This document shows, piece by piece, positions 16,971 through 25,127 of a DNA stretch of 38,853 nucleotides. Position 1 is the first letter of the stretch; the number at the start of each line of letters is the position of its first letter. Made by a program: the position numbers and the translations under genes. The notes beneath the pieces are model-generated. The model saw nothing but the letters and a program-made list of their open reading frames with translations. It made no database searches and was not told where the DNA came from. This DNA comes from CAZFQD01 sp964520885 (GTDB lineage: Bacteria; Bacillota; Clostridia; Oscillospirales; SIG519), in contig CAZFQD010000003.1 in assembly GCA_964520885.1 (NCBI GenBank), positions 1 through 38,853 of the forward strand, in the 5' to 3' direction.

Positions 16971-17819
16971 TTACTTTTCTGATAACAAGAAATTTATTAA
17001 AGTTTCAAGGTCGTCAATTGAATAAAATTCTAATTCAATTTTGCCTTTATTTTGCCTTTTTATAATTTTTGCTTTTCTTCCTAATGAGGATGATATTTGT
17101 TTTTCAAGGTCTTGTAACTGGCTAATTTCTAAGGTTAGCTGAGTTCCTTTAGTTTGATTAACCTTCTTTTTTGAAAGCTTTTCCATATCTCGGACTGTTA
17201 AATCCTCTGTTTTTATTCTTTTTGCAGTTTTTTCAATTAATTCCTCACTTGATAAGGAAAGCAATGCTCTTGCGTGTCCGGATGATATTTCTTCCTTTTC
17301 TATCATTAATAATATATCCTTTGGTAATGATAAAATTCTAATAGCATTTGCAATAACCGGGCGAGATTTTCCAACAATTTTTGCTATTTCTTCTTGGGTT
17401 AAATTATAAGTGTCAATTAAGGTTTTGTAGCCTAAAGCTTCTTCAATTGGGTTTAAGTCCTCTCTTTGAAGATTTTCAACTAAAGAGACTTCTTTTGCTT
17501 CCCTTTCATTATATTCTTTTATTACAACAGGCACCTCAGTAATATTAGCAAGTCTTGCGGCTCTCCAACGGCGTTCTCCTGCAATGATTGAATACCTTTC
17601 ATTTTCTAACTTGCGAACGACGATAGGTTGAATAATCCCATGTATTTTTATTGAGGAAGCAAGTTCTGCCAATTTTTCCTCATTAAAGGATTTGCGAGGT
17701 TGGGCCTTATTTGGCTCTATATCACTTAATCGTAGAGTTGTTGTAATTGAATGGTTGCTTGAATCATAAGAATTATCTTCAAATAATGCTTCAAGACCTC
17801 TGCCTAAACCTCTGCTCAT
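16971..17819 (-). CDS. parB: Chromosome-partitioning protein ParB (Spo0J)
   Basis: The 282-residue CTPase clamp binds parS and spreads along DNA for origin segregation. It begins with the typical GLGRGLEALF segment. The ParB/Srx nucleotide-binding domain has the motifs QPRKSF, IQPIVVRK and GERRWRAAR, followed by ENLQREDLNPIEEA. The helix-turn-helix that reads parS is in LTQEEIAKIVGKSRPVIANAIRIL. The C-terminal dimerisation domain follows. SD AAGGAGG is well placed. parB lies downstream of parA, separated by a 184-bp spacer with seven copies of the AAGTGGA heptamer. Confidence 0.95.
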   Translation of the reverse strand: MSRGLGRGLEALFEDNSYDSSNHSITTTLRLSDIEPNKAQPRKSFNEEKLAELASSIKIHGIIQPIVVRKLENERYSIIAGERRWRAARLANITEVPVVIKEYNEREAKEVSLVENLQREDLNPIEEALGYKTLIDTYNLTQEEIAKIVGKSRPVIANAIRILSLPKDILLMIEKEEISSGHARALLSLSSEELIEKTAKRIKTEDLTVRDMEKLSKKKVNQTKGTQLTLEISQLQDLEKQISSSLGRKAKIIKRQNKGKIELEFYSIDDLETLINFLLSEK

Positions 17820-17836
17820 TTTATTTCCTCCTTATT

Positions 17837-17885
17837 AAGTGGAAAGTGGAAAGTGGAAAGTGGAAAGTGGAAAGTGGAAAGTGGA
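17837..17885. repeat. Seven perfect copies of the heptamer AAGTGGA
   Basis: A perfect 7-bp tandem array in the parA-parB spacer, followed by two AATGCAC units at 17897-17910. The same AAGTGGA unit recurs at 18911-18931, so parA is bracketed by direct copies. Confidence 0.95.
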
Positions 17886-18003
17886 AAGAAATTGAAAATG
17901 CACAATGCACAATTAAATAAAATGGTATAAATTCTCAGTTGCTTTTGGCAACTATTCTAATTAAATAAATGCAAAGCATTTCAACCAAAATAGTCATTGT
18001 TTA

Positions 18004-18768
18004 TCACTTATGGTTATTAAGTAGTTCTTGTGCTAATTCGGTATATGCGTTAGCACCTTTTGAATTTATATCATATATTGTAATTGGTTGACCATAACTT
18101 GGTGCTTCTGAAAGCCTTACATTTCGTGGAATAATTGTTTTAAAAACCTTTGTTGGAAAAAACCGCTTAACTTCCGCTACAACTTGAATTGTTAGATTTA
18201 ATCTGCCATTATACATAGTTAACAAAACACCTTCTAAATCAAGCAAAGGGTTGTAGAGCTTTTTAATGTGTTTTATTGTGTTTGTTAATTGGGATAAGCC
18301 TTCTAAAGCGTAGTATTCACACTGAATTGGAACCAATACTGTTTTTGCGGCACAAAGTGCGTTTAAAGTTAAAAGTCCTAATGAAGGGGGGCAATCAATA
18401 AAAATATAGTCATAATCTTTTTCAATTGTATATAAAGAACTTTTTAGTTTCTTTTCTCTTTCATTAATTTCTACTAATTCAAGTTCTGCACCTGCTAAAT
18501 TCATATGAGAGGGTAAGATGCTTAAATTTTTAAATTTTGTTTTTATTATACAATCAGAGGCAGGAGCATTACCGATTATTGTGTCATATATTGAAAGTTT
18601 GATTTCTCTCTTGTTTATCCCACAACCACTAGTGGCGTTGCCTTGAGGGTCAGCGTCAACTAATAAAACATTTTTGCCCGTTTCTGCAATTGAAGCCGCT
18701 AAATTAACTGCTGTAGTAGTTTTGCCAACGCCTCCCTTTTGATTGGCAAGAGCAATTATTATTGCCAT
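18004..18768 (-). CDS. parA: Chromosome-partitioning ATPase ParA (Soj)
   Basis: The 254-residue Walker-type ATPase works with ParB in origin segregation and, as in Bacillus Soj, may act on DnaA. The deviant Walker A is NQKGGVGKTTTAVNLAA at residues 8-24, the Walker A' is LLVDADPQGNATSG, and the Walker B is YDYIFIDCPPSLGLLTLNAL. The C-terminal VRLSEAPSYGQPI is typical of chromosomal ParA. The SD is a modest AAAGGA. It has a plausible promoter and a parS site just upstream. Confidence 0.96.
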   Translation of the reverse strand: MAIIIALANQKGGVGKTTTAVNLAASIAETGKNVLLVDADPQGNATSGCGINKREIKLSIYDTIIGNAPASDCIIKTKFKNLSILPSHMNLAGAELELVEINEREKKLKSSLYTIEKDYDYIFIDCPPSLGLLTLNALCAAKTVLVPIQCEYYALEGLSQLTNTIKHIKKLYNPLLDLEGVLLTMYNGRLNLTIQVVAEVKRFFPTKVFKTIIPRNVRLSEAPSYGQPITIYDINSKGANAYTELAQELLNNHK

Positions 18769-18827
18769 ACTATATTCTATCCTTTCAAAAGCAATTATAT
18801 ACTTTTAACTTAAAATTCTTATTTTAA

Positions 18828-18856
18828 AGTATATCATATATTATAATAAAAGTAAA
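18828..18856 (-). promoter_or_regulatory. Candidate parA promoter
   Basis: On the minus strand, TTTACT (18856-18851) and TATACT (18833-18828) are 17 bp apart. The leader would be about 55 nt. The parS site is about 33 bp upstream of the -35. Confidence 0.5.
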
Positions 18857-18888
18857 TAATAAAATATAATATAATTGTGCAAAAAAAA

Positions 18889-18904
18889 TGTTTCATGTGA
18901 AACA
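18889..18904. promoter_or_regulatory. parS: parS centromere-like ParB-binding site
   Basis: TGTTTCATGTGAAACA differs by one central base from the consensus palindrome TGTTTCACGTGAAACA bound by ParB/Spo0J. Its location beside parA near the origin is where parS sites cluster in Bacillota. I saw no second site in the window. Confidence 0.9.
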
Positions 18905-18910
18905 TTTATT

Positions 18911-18931
18911 AAGTGGAAAGTGGAAAGTGGA
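18911..18931. repeat. Three copies of the heptamer AAGTGGA
   Basis: The array directly follows parS and has the same unit and orientation as 17837-17885. Confidence 0.85.
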
Positions 18932-18992
18932 AAGTTTTGGTGTCGCCAAAGTCAACTAAACCAAATAAAAAGAAGTGCGTAGTGTTTCAACC

Positions 18993-19027
18993 TTAATTCC
19001 TCATTGCTCACTTCTAATACCTAATTA
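18993..19027. repeat. Five-unit heptamer array near the rsmG 3' end
   Basis: Units TTAATTC, CTCATTG, CTCACTT, CTAATAC, CTAATTA run in phase. The array is about 85 percent identical to that at 911-948, 18 kb away, which shows a dispersed composite rather than chance. Confidence 0.7.
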
Positions 19028-19036
19028 TGCTAACCT

Positions 19037-19807
19037 TTATAGTGGTTTGTTTTTTATTATTTGTGCCTTTCTTGGAAACTGCCTCGGGGTTTGCTTTATT
19101 TTGTTAATAACTACAACCTGTCTTATGCCCTCTTCAAAAGGCAAAGAGAATTCAACAATATTTGAAATCTCACCGCCCAATAGCCCAATAGCATTTTTTG
19201 AACATTCAATTTCTTCATTTGCGTTAATTCCTTTATAAGCTATAAAACTTCCGCCTTGTTTAACAAAGGGCAAGCAATATTCGCATAAGATATTTAAAGG
19301 GGCTACTGCACGGGCAGTAGCATAATCAAAAATTTCTCTATATAGTTTATTGTGTGAAGCATCTTCTGCTCTAATGTGTAAAGCTGTTATATTACTTAAA
19401 TGAAGTTCTTTTATTGTACCATTTAGAAAATTTACTCGTTTTTGCAAACTATCAAGTAAAGTAATTTTCAAATCCTGCCTTGCTATTTTAATTGGAATAC
19501 TCGGAAAGCCCGCTCCGGCACCCACATCAATTAAAGATGAGTTTTGTTTTAAACTAATTGATGGCAATGGTGCCAAACAATCAAAATAATGTTTAATAAA
19601 TATTTCGTTTAGTTTTGTAATTGCTGTAAGATTAATTACGGTATTCCATTTTAATAAATAGCGAGTAAATAAATCTAACTGCTTTAAAGATGTATCATCT
19701 AGTGTTAATTTTTTTGAAATGAGCATCTGTTTTAAATTGTTTAATTCATTATTCATTTCATCAATTGAAATATTGGCATTTTTCGGTTCTATATAAGCTT
19801 TATTCAT
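19037..19807 (-). CDS. rsmG: 16S rRNA (guanine-N7) methyltransferase RsmG (GidB)
   Basis: The 256-residue SAM-dependent enzyme modifies G527 of 16S rRNA; loss gives low-level streptomycin resistance in other bacteria. The motifs are the N-terminal NTVINLTAI and HYFDCL, the SAM loop IDVGAGAGFPSIPIKI, LLDSLQKRVNFL, and the RAEDASH/ATARAVAPL pair. The SD GGAG is eight bases before the ATG. The rsmG-parA-parB order is the conserved origin-proximal order, although here it is on the same strand as dnaA. Confidence 0.95.
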   Translation of the reverse strand: MNKAYIEPKNANISIDEMNNELNNLKQMLISKKLTLDDTSLKQLDLFTRYLLKWNTVINLTAITKLNEIFIKHYFDCLAPLPSISLKQNSSLIDVGAGAGFPSIPIKIARQDLKITLLDSLQKRVNFLNGTIKELHLSNITALHIRAEDASHNKLYREIFDYATARAVAPLNILCEYCLPFVKQGGSFIAYKGINANEEIECSKNAIGLLGGEISNIVEFSLPFEEGIRQVVVINKIKQTPRQFPRKAQIIKNKPL

Positions 19808-19864
19808 AGCGTCAACTCCTAAATAGAAATAGGCTTAATATTGAAAAATCTTCTTTATTTTAAT

Positions 19865-19870
19865 AGTATA
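19865..19870 (-). promoter_or_regulatory. Candidate extended -10 element for rsmG
   Basis: TATACT preceded by TGT on the minus strand gives an extended -10 element; the -35 is weak (TTCATT-like). It is about 58 bp before the rsmG ATG. Confidence 0.35.
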
Positions 19871-19961
19871 ACATATATTAATGAAAAAATGAATAGTTAA
19901 ATAAATTACTATTTGTTATATTTAACACAAAAAATACTAATAGTATTATGAGGTGAATTTT

Positions 19962-20242
19962 ATGGAATTATTCAAAGATTTATTATGTAAAGAAATAGGA
20001 AAAATGATGTTTGAAACATTTGAAAACACTCAAATTAATTAGGGCTTACTCAAAAACTAAAAATCGCTGATACAGAGCGATTATCAGCAATTTATAGTAA
20101 ATTTAAAGTCAATTCAAACACTACAAAAAATAAAGGCTATCATTGAAAATGACAACCTTGACGATTTTGAGTGCGTTGAAGAAATTGTGTGCATATTTGA
20201 AGATATAGGTAGCAATGGTGGAAATCGGCATGATTTTGGTTA
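19962..20242 (+). pseudogene. Decayed small clostridial ORF (about 80-90 residue family)
   Basis: This is the only gene-like material in the 522-bp rsmG-rpoD gap. A 26-codon reading frame starts at ATG 19962 with a good SD (GAGGTG) and ends at a TAG at 20040. In another frame, an intact-looking tail from about 20061 to a TAA at 20240-20242 reads through IKAIIENDNLDDFECVEE and ends GSNGGNRHDFG. I recall this type of tail (ending in GNRHDFG) from small conserved hypothetical proteins of clostridia. The two parts look like the beginning and end of one such gene broken by a stop and frame change, in the opposite direction to its neighbours. Function unknown. Confidence 0.45.
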
Positions 20243-20329
20243 ATAATTTGTTGCTCACCACATTTTTTAGTAATATTATTTTTGAAAGGTTTGTTTTTTA
20301 AATGATTTCAATAAAACTCTTGCCTTTTC

Positions 20330-21460
20330 TTATTCTAAAAAATCCTTTAATCGTGAACTTCTGCTTGGATGTCTTAACTTGCGAAGGGATTTTGCTTCAA
20401 TTTGTCTTATTCTTTCTCTTGTAACCTCAAATTCTCTGCCAACCTCTTCTAAGGTTCTCATTCTGCCGTCAATTAACCCAAAACGAAGTTTTAATACTTT
20501 TTCCTCTCTTGGAGTTAAGGTTTGCAAAACCTCTGAGAGTTCTTCTTTTAATAATGTTAAAGAAGCGGCATCAACAGGAGTATATGCTCCTTCGTCAGGA
20601 ATAAAATCGCCTAAATGGCTATCTCCCTCATCTCCGATTGGTGTTTCAAGTGAAACCGGCTCTTGAGAAACACGCATTATATCTCTAACCTTATCAACAG
20701 GTAAAGACATTTCAGCAGCAATTTCATTAGCAGTAGGTTGACGGCCTAATTCTTGAACTAACTGTCTTTCAACTCTAACTACTTTATTTATAATTTCAAA
20801 CATATGAACAGGAATACGAATAGTTCTTGCTTGGTCAGCAATTGCTCTTGTAATTGCTTGTCTAATCCACCATGTAGCATAGGTGGAAAATTTATAACCC
20901 TTAGTATAATCAAATTTATCAACAGCTTTAATAAGCCCTAAATTTCCTTCTTGAATTAAATCTAAAAATTGCAAACCTCTTCCAACATATCGTTTAGCAA
21001 TACTAACCACAAGTCTTAAATTTGCTTCAGCAAGTTCTTTTTTTGCAGTCTCACTACCATTTGCCATTCTTAATGATAAATTTTGCTCTTCTTCAGTAGA
21101 CAATAGCGAAACTCTACCAATTTCTTTTAAATAAACTTTAACAGGGTCATCAATATTAACCCCTTCGGACGCAAGATTAACCACTAACTCTTCGGGAGGT
21201 AGTTTAGATATTTTCTCGTCCTCTTCAGTTTCCTCTGTTTTATTATCATCTTCAAGCACGGTATTATTATTGCCTAATGTTTCGTCTATTACTTCAATAC
21301 CTAAACTTTCCAATGTGTCATAAACTTTTTCAATTTGTTCTGCGTCAATTTCAATATCCCCAAGAGCGGTTAATATTTCTTTAGTGGTTAGAGAGCCCTT
21401 GCGTTTACCTAACTCTAACAGTTCTTTAAGGACGGCCTTTTTATCGGTTGAGTCGCTCAT
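20330..21460 (-). CDS. rpoD: Primary RNA polymerase sigma factor (sigma-70/SigA)
   Basis: The 376-residue protein is the housekeeping sigma factor. Region 1.1 is N-terminal, and region 1.2 has DPVKVYLKEIGRVSLLS. Region 2 has NLRLVVSIAKRYVGRGLQFL and the -10 binding helix YATWWIRQAITRAIADQAR. Region 3 has the helices around ELGRQPTANEIA, and region 4.2 has TLEEVGREFEVTRERIRQIE and KLRHPSR. The length matches the short Bacillus SigA form. SD GGGG precedes the ATG. It is not accompanied by dnaG or other usual operon partners; it heads the leftward gene block and diverges from pstS. Confidence 0.96.
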   Translation of the reverse strand: MSDSTDKKAVLKELLELGKRKGSLTTKEILTALGDIEIDAEQIEKVYDTLESLGIEVIDETLGNNNTVLEDDNKTEETEEDEKISKLPPEELVVNLASEGVNIDDPVKVYLKEIGRVSLLSTEEEQNLSLRMANGSETAKKELAEANLRLVVSIAKRYVGRGLQFLDLIQEGNLGLIKAVDKFDYTKGYKFSTYATWWIRQAITRAIADQARTIRIPVHMFEIINKVVRVERQLVQELGRQPTANEIAAEMSLPVDKVRDIMRVSQEPVSLETPIGDEGDSHLGDFIPDEGAYTPVDAASLTLLKEELSEVLQTLTPREEKVLKLRFGLIDGRMRTLEEVGREFEVTRERIRQIEAKSLRKLRHPSRSSRLKDFLE

Positions 21461-21517
21461 TCTATAAACCCCTTATTTTATTTGCATATTTATACAATAT
21501 ATTACCCCATAAAAATT

Positions 21518-21523
21518 ATTATA
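21518..21523 (-). promoter_or_regulatory. Candidate -10 element for rpoD
   Basis: TATAAT on the minus strand, 58 bp before the rpoD ATG. The -35 is poor at 17 bp (TTGTTT is at 19 bp). Confidence 0.35.
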
Positions 21524-21558
21524 TCATACTTTTTTATATTTTAAACAAATTATTTTAT

Positions 21559-21618
21559 TTTACAGAAAATTTACGCAATAAATAAACTATATTTACAGTA
21601 ATAATTTATAGTTATAGT
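21559..21618 (+). promoter_or_regulatory. Pho-box array and pstS promoter
   Basis: Hexamers related to TTTACA occur every 11 bp: TTTACA 21559-21564, TTTACG 21570-21575, AATAAA 21581-21586, TTTACA 21592-21597 and AATTTA 21603-21608. The -10 is TATAGT at 21613-21618, so the fourth repeat covers the -35 region. Bacillus PhoP binds TT(A/T/C)ACA direct repeats with the same 11-bp phase. It predicts induction of the pst operon by the phoB/phoP-like regulator encoded downstream when phosphate is low. Confidence 0.75.
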
Positions 21619-21651
21619 GTAAACATTAAAATTAAAGGAGATTAATAAAAA

Positions 21652-22551
21652 ATGAAAAATGTAAAAAAGGTTATTATCTTAACGATTATTACTATTATGG
21701 TTGTAAGTTTTGCATCCTGTAATAGTGGTGAAAGCACCTCTTCAACTGTAAGTAAAGCAACTTTTGATACAAGCAAAGCTATTTCGGTTATATCTCGTGA
21801 AGAGGGTTCAGGAACTCGCACCGCATTTATTGAATTATTAAAAATTGAAGTTAAAAATGCTGACGGCATAAAAAAAGACCATACAACCGAAGAGGCAATA
21901 ATTGCAAACAGCACAGAAGTTGTTACAAATCAAGTAAAGGGAAATAATTATTCTATAGGTTATATTTCTTTTGGTTCTCTAAACGATACAGTTAAAGCAT
22001 TAATTGTTGATGGAGTTGTACCTACTGTTGAAACAATTAAAAACAATACCTATAAGGTATCAAGACCATTTAATATTGCTACAAAAGGTGAAGTAACAGG
22101 TCTTAAAAAGGATTTTATTGATTTTATTTTAAGTAGCCAAGGTCAAAAAGTTATTTCAGACAATAAATATATAAAAGCAAACGAAAATGAGTCACAATAC
22201 AAGAGCTCAAATCTAAGTGGAAAAATAGTTGTTGCAGGTTCGTCATCAGTTTCTCCTGTTATGGAAAAACTAAAGGAAACTTATGTTACTTTAAATCCTA
22301 ATATTAATGTTGAAATCCAACAAAGCGACTCTTCAACAGGCATTAATTCAGCAATAAACGGGATATGTGATATTGGTATGGCTTCAAGAGAACTAAAAGA
22401 TACAGAAAAAGAAAAATTAATTGCTATTAAAATTGCACTTGACGGAATTGTTGTGATAGTAAATAAAGATAATCCAACAACAAATATTTCGTCAGCAGAT
22501 ATTTTGAAAGTTTATACAGGAGAACTTACAAATTGGAGTCAAATAAGTTAA
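21652..22551 (+). CDS. pstS: Phosphate ABC transporter substrate-binding lipoprotein PstS, circularly permuted
   Basis: The 299-residue protein has a lipoprotein signal (lipid-attachment Cys23 in FASCNSG). Residues about 37-185 (SVISREEGSGTRTAFIELL through YSIGYISFGSL and PFNIATKG) correspond to what is normally the C-terminal half of PstS. Residues about 188-299 (GKIVVAGSSSVSPVMEKL, QQSDSSTGI, DIGMASRELKD, ALDGIVVIVNKDNP, TGELTNWSQ) correspond to the usual N-terminal half. The two halves are joined in reverse order and each is complete, so it should fold into the same two-lobed phosphate trap. The ligand motifs GSSSVSP, GSGTR and DSSTGI are kept. SD AAAGGAG is well placed and a Pho-box promoter precedes it. 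Confidence 0.9.
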   Translation: MKNVKKVIILTIITIMVVSFASCNSGESTSSTVSKATFDTSKAISVISREEGSGTRTAFIELLKIEVKNADGIKKDHTTEEAIIANSTEVVTNQVKGNNYSIGYISFGSLNDTVKALIVDGVVPTVETIKNNTYKVSRPFNIATKGEVTGLKKDFIDFILSSQGQKVISDNKYIKANENESQYKSSNLSGKIVVAGSSSVSPVMEKLKETYVTLNPNINVEIQQSDSSTGINSAINGICDIGMASRELKDTEKEKLIAIKIALDGIVVIVNKDNPTTNISSADILKVYTGELTNWSQIS

Positions 22552-22583
22552 GTAAATAAACAATATAAAACATAATATGCAAA

Positions 22584-22609
22584 TGAGTTAGGGAAGAATT
22601 TCTAACTCA
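22584..22609 (+). promoter_or_regulatory. Intercistronic hairpin between pstS and pstC
   Basis: An 8-bp perfect stem (TGAGTTAG with CTAACTCA) and a 10-base loop, without a U-run. It is more likely a processing or mRNA-stabilising hairpin that lets pstS be made in excess than a terminator. Confidence 0.5.
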
Positions 22610-22633
22610 ATTGTGTTAAGAGGAAGTGAAATA

Positions 22634-23497
22634 TTGAAAAAGAAAATAATTGAAAAATTTAGCACGGCAATATTTTTTATTTGTGCATTAGCTTCAATAA
22701 TATCTGTTTTGTTAATTTGTATATTTATGTTTGCCGGAGGAATTCCTGCAATGGGGAAAATAGGAATTTTCAACTTTCTTTTTGGAAGAGAGTGGAAACC
22801 TTCGGACATTCCGCCTTTGTATGGAATATTACCAATGATAGTTGGTAGCCTTTATGTTACTGCGGGGGCAATTATTATTGGCGTGCCAATAGGTATTTTA
22901 ACAGCAATTTTTATGGCTAAGTTTTGCGAAAAAAGAATTTACAAATTTTTAAAACCCATAATTGAGCTTTTGGCAGGAATTCCTTCAATTGTTTATGGTT
23001 TTTTTGGTTTAGTTGTTTTAGTGCCAATAATCAGAAAAAATTTTGGCGGAAGCGGAAACAGTGTTTTAACTGCCTCAATTCTTTTAGGTATTATGATATT
23101 GCCTACAATAATAAGCATAAGTGAGGCGGCATTAAGAGCGGTTCCCTCTTCATTTTATGAGGGAGCTTTGGCATTGGGAGCAACACATGAAAGAAGCGTA
23201 TTTAATGTAGTGTTGCCTGCCGCAAAATCCGGTGTTTTAGCATCGGTGGTTTTGGGTGTTGGAAGAGCAATCGGAGAAACAATGGCAGTGATAATGGTTG
23301 CAGGAAATCAAGCAAGAATTCCAAATGATATTTTTAGCGGAGTAAGAACCCTAACGGCAAATATTGTAATTGAAATGGGTTATGCCGCGGAGCTACATAG
23401 AGGTGCATTAATTGCAACCGGTGTTGTCCTATTTGTTTTTATATTATTGATTAACATCTCCTTTCATTTTATAACAAACAGAAAGGAGGCAATGTAA
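22634..23497 (+). CDS. pstC: Phosphate ABC transporter permease PstC
   Basis: The protein has 287 residues from a TTG at 22634 with SD AGAGGA nine bases upstream; a GTG at 22613 is open but overlaps that SD region. There are six predicted membrane segments. The cytoplasmic EAA loop that docks the ATPase is EGALALGATHERSVFNVVLPAAKSG, shown by its EGALALGAT start. PstC hallmarks include LLAGIPSIVYGFFGLVVLVP and GRAIGETMAV. It forms the channel with PstA. The stop codon overlaps the SD-to-start region of pstA. Confidence 0.95.
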   Translation: MKKKIIEKFSTAIFFICALASIISVLLICIFMFAGGIPAMGKIGIFNFLFGREWKPSDIPPLYGILPMIVGSLYVTAGAIIIGVPIGILTAIFMAKFCEKRIYKFLKPIIELLAGIPSIVYGFFGLVVLVPIIRKNFGGSGNSVLTASILLGIMILPTIISISEAALRAVPSSFYEGALALGATHERSVFNVVLPAAKSGVLASVVLGVGRAIGETMAVIMVAGNQARIPNDIFSGVRTLTANIVIEMGYAAELHRGALIATGVVLFVFILLINISFHFITNRKEAM

Positions 23498-24385
23498 ATG
23501 AAAGTTGTTACTATTAATAAAATATCTTTAAAATCACGGATATTAACTTATTTAAGAAACCCACTATCGCTTTTTATGTTAATTTCTGTTATAATAGCAG
23601 TAATTATTACTGTTTCTGTTTTGCTTTTTATAGTTTTATATATAATTATCAACGGAATTCCGTATTTAAAGCCTTCTTTATTTTCTTTTGTATATAACTC
23701 TACTAATGTGTCGGTTTTCCCGGCAATTGCAACTACTATTTATATGGTTTTATTGTCTTTATTATTTTCGGCACCAATAGGGATTTTATGTGCCGTTTAT
23801 TTAGTGGAATATGCAAAAAGAGGAAATAAATTAGTAAAATACATTAGAATAACTACTGAAACATTAAGCGGAATCCCTTCAATAGTTTATGGACTTTTTG
23901 GGCTTTTGTTTTTTGTTACTTTTTTGAAAATGGGTTTTTCAATTTTAGCCGGAAGTTTAACACTTTCAATAATGATTTTACCGCTTATAATTCGTGCAAC
24001 CGAAGAGGCATTAAAATCTGTGCCGGATATTTATCGTGAGGGTAGTTTTGGTTTAGGGGCAACGAGGTTAAGAACTGTATTTATTATTGTTTTGCCGAGT
24101 GCAATACCGGGAATTTTAGCAGGGATAATTCTTAGTATTGGCAGAATTGTGGGAGAAACGGCGGCATTAATATATACGGCTGGAACTGTGGCAAAAATTC
24201 CTGAAAATTTGGGTAATTCCGCAAGAACTTTGTCAGTTCATATGTATTCATTATCAAGTGAAGGGCTTCATACAAATGAAGCATATGCAACAGCAGTAGT
24301 TTTATTAATTACAGTGTTATTAATAAATTTTCTTGCTAATTTTATAGCAAATAGATTTAAGAGAGGTAAAAACAATGCAGGATAA
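23498..24385 (+). CDS. pstA: Phosphate ABC transporter permease PstA
   Basis: The 295-residue inner-membrane protein has six predicted helices, the PstA motif TLSGIPSIVYGLFGLLFF, the EAA loop beginning REGSFGLGATRLRTV, and GRIVGETAALIYTAG. The ATG directly follows the pstC stop, with the strong SD AAAGGAGG inside the pstC end. It overlaps pstB by 11 bp, so pstC-pstA-pstB are translationally coupled. Confidence 0.95.
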   Translation: MKVVTINKISLKSRILTYLRNPLSLFMLISVIIAVIITVSVLLFIVLYIIINGIPYLKPSLFSFVYNSTNVSVFPAIATTIYMVLLSLLFSAPIGILCAVYLVEYAKRGNKLVKYIRITTETLSGIPSIVYGLFGLLFFVTFLKMGFSILAGSLTLSIMILPLIIRATEEALKSVPDIYREGSFGLGATRLRTVFIIVLPSAIPGILAGIILSIGRIVGETAALIYTAGTVAKIPENLGNSARTLSVHMYSLSSEGLHTNEAYATAVVLLITVLLINFLANFIANRFKRGKNNAG

Positions 24386-25127
24386 ATTTAAAGTATCAAA
24401 TTTAAACCTTTTTTATGGTGATTTTCAAGCAATAAAAGATATAAATATTAATATTGAGCAAAACAAAATAACTGCTTTAATTGGCCCTTCCGGATGTGGC
24501 AAATCTACATTTTTGAGAACTTTAAATAGAATGAATGATTTAATTGAAGGCTGTTCCATTACTGGGCAAGTTAAGTTAGATGGAGTGGACATATATAAGG
24601 ATATTGATGTTTCGTTACTTAGAAAAAATGTTGGAATGGTTTTTCAAAAGCCAAATCCATTTCCAATGAGTATTTATGATAATATTGCATTTGGTCCTAG
24701 AACTCATGGGATTAAGAAAAAATCACAACTTGATGAAATTGTTGAAAAAAGCTTAAAAGCGGCGGCAATGTGGGATGAGGTTAAGGATAGATTAAAAAGG
24801 AATGCAATTAGCATTTCGGGAGGACAGCAACAAAGAGTGTGTATTGCAAGAGCATTAGCGGTGGACCCAAAAGTTTTACTTATGGATGAGCCAACATCAG
24901 CATTAGACCCAATTTCAACTTCTAAAATTGAGGATTTAATGTTTGAATTAAAAGAGAAATATACTATTATAATAGTTACACATAATATGCAACAAGCGGC
25001 AAGAATATCTCAAAAAACAGCATTTTTCCTGCTTGGAGAAATTATAGAATATGCAGATACAGACGATATTTTTTCCATGCCAAAGGATAAAAGGACCGAG
25101 GATTATATTACGGGTAGGTTTGGATAA
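24375..25127 (+). CDS. pstB: Phosphate ABC transporter ATP-binding protein PstB
   Basis: The 250-residue ABC ATPase powers phosphate import. Walker A is GPSGCGKST (about 36-44), the Q-loop is VFQKPNPFPMSIYDN, the signature is SISGGQQQRVCIARAL, Walker B with the D-loop is VLLMDEPTSALDP, and the switch histidine is in IIVTHNM. The early LNRMNDLIEG segment is characteristic of PstB over other ABC ATPases. The start is within the end of pstA. Confidence 0.97.
   Translation: MQDKFKVSNLNLFYGDFQAIKDININIEQNKITALIGPSGCGKSTFLRTLNRMNDLIEGCSITGQVKLDGVDIYKDIDVSLLRKNVGMVFQKPNPFPMSIYDNIAFGPRTHGIKKKSQLDEIVEKSLKAAAMWDEVKDRLKRNAISISGGQQQRVCIARALAVDPKVLLMDEPTSALDPISTSKIEDLMFELKEKYTIIIVTHNMQQAARISQKTAFFLLGEIIEYADTDDIFSMPKDKRTEDYITGRFG

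Noticed and set aside
21461..21651. Replication origin at the strand-switch point
   Set aside because: No DnaA-box-like 9-mers were found; the strand switch is explained by divergent rpoD and pstS promoters.
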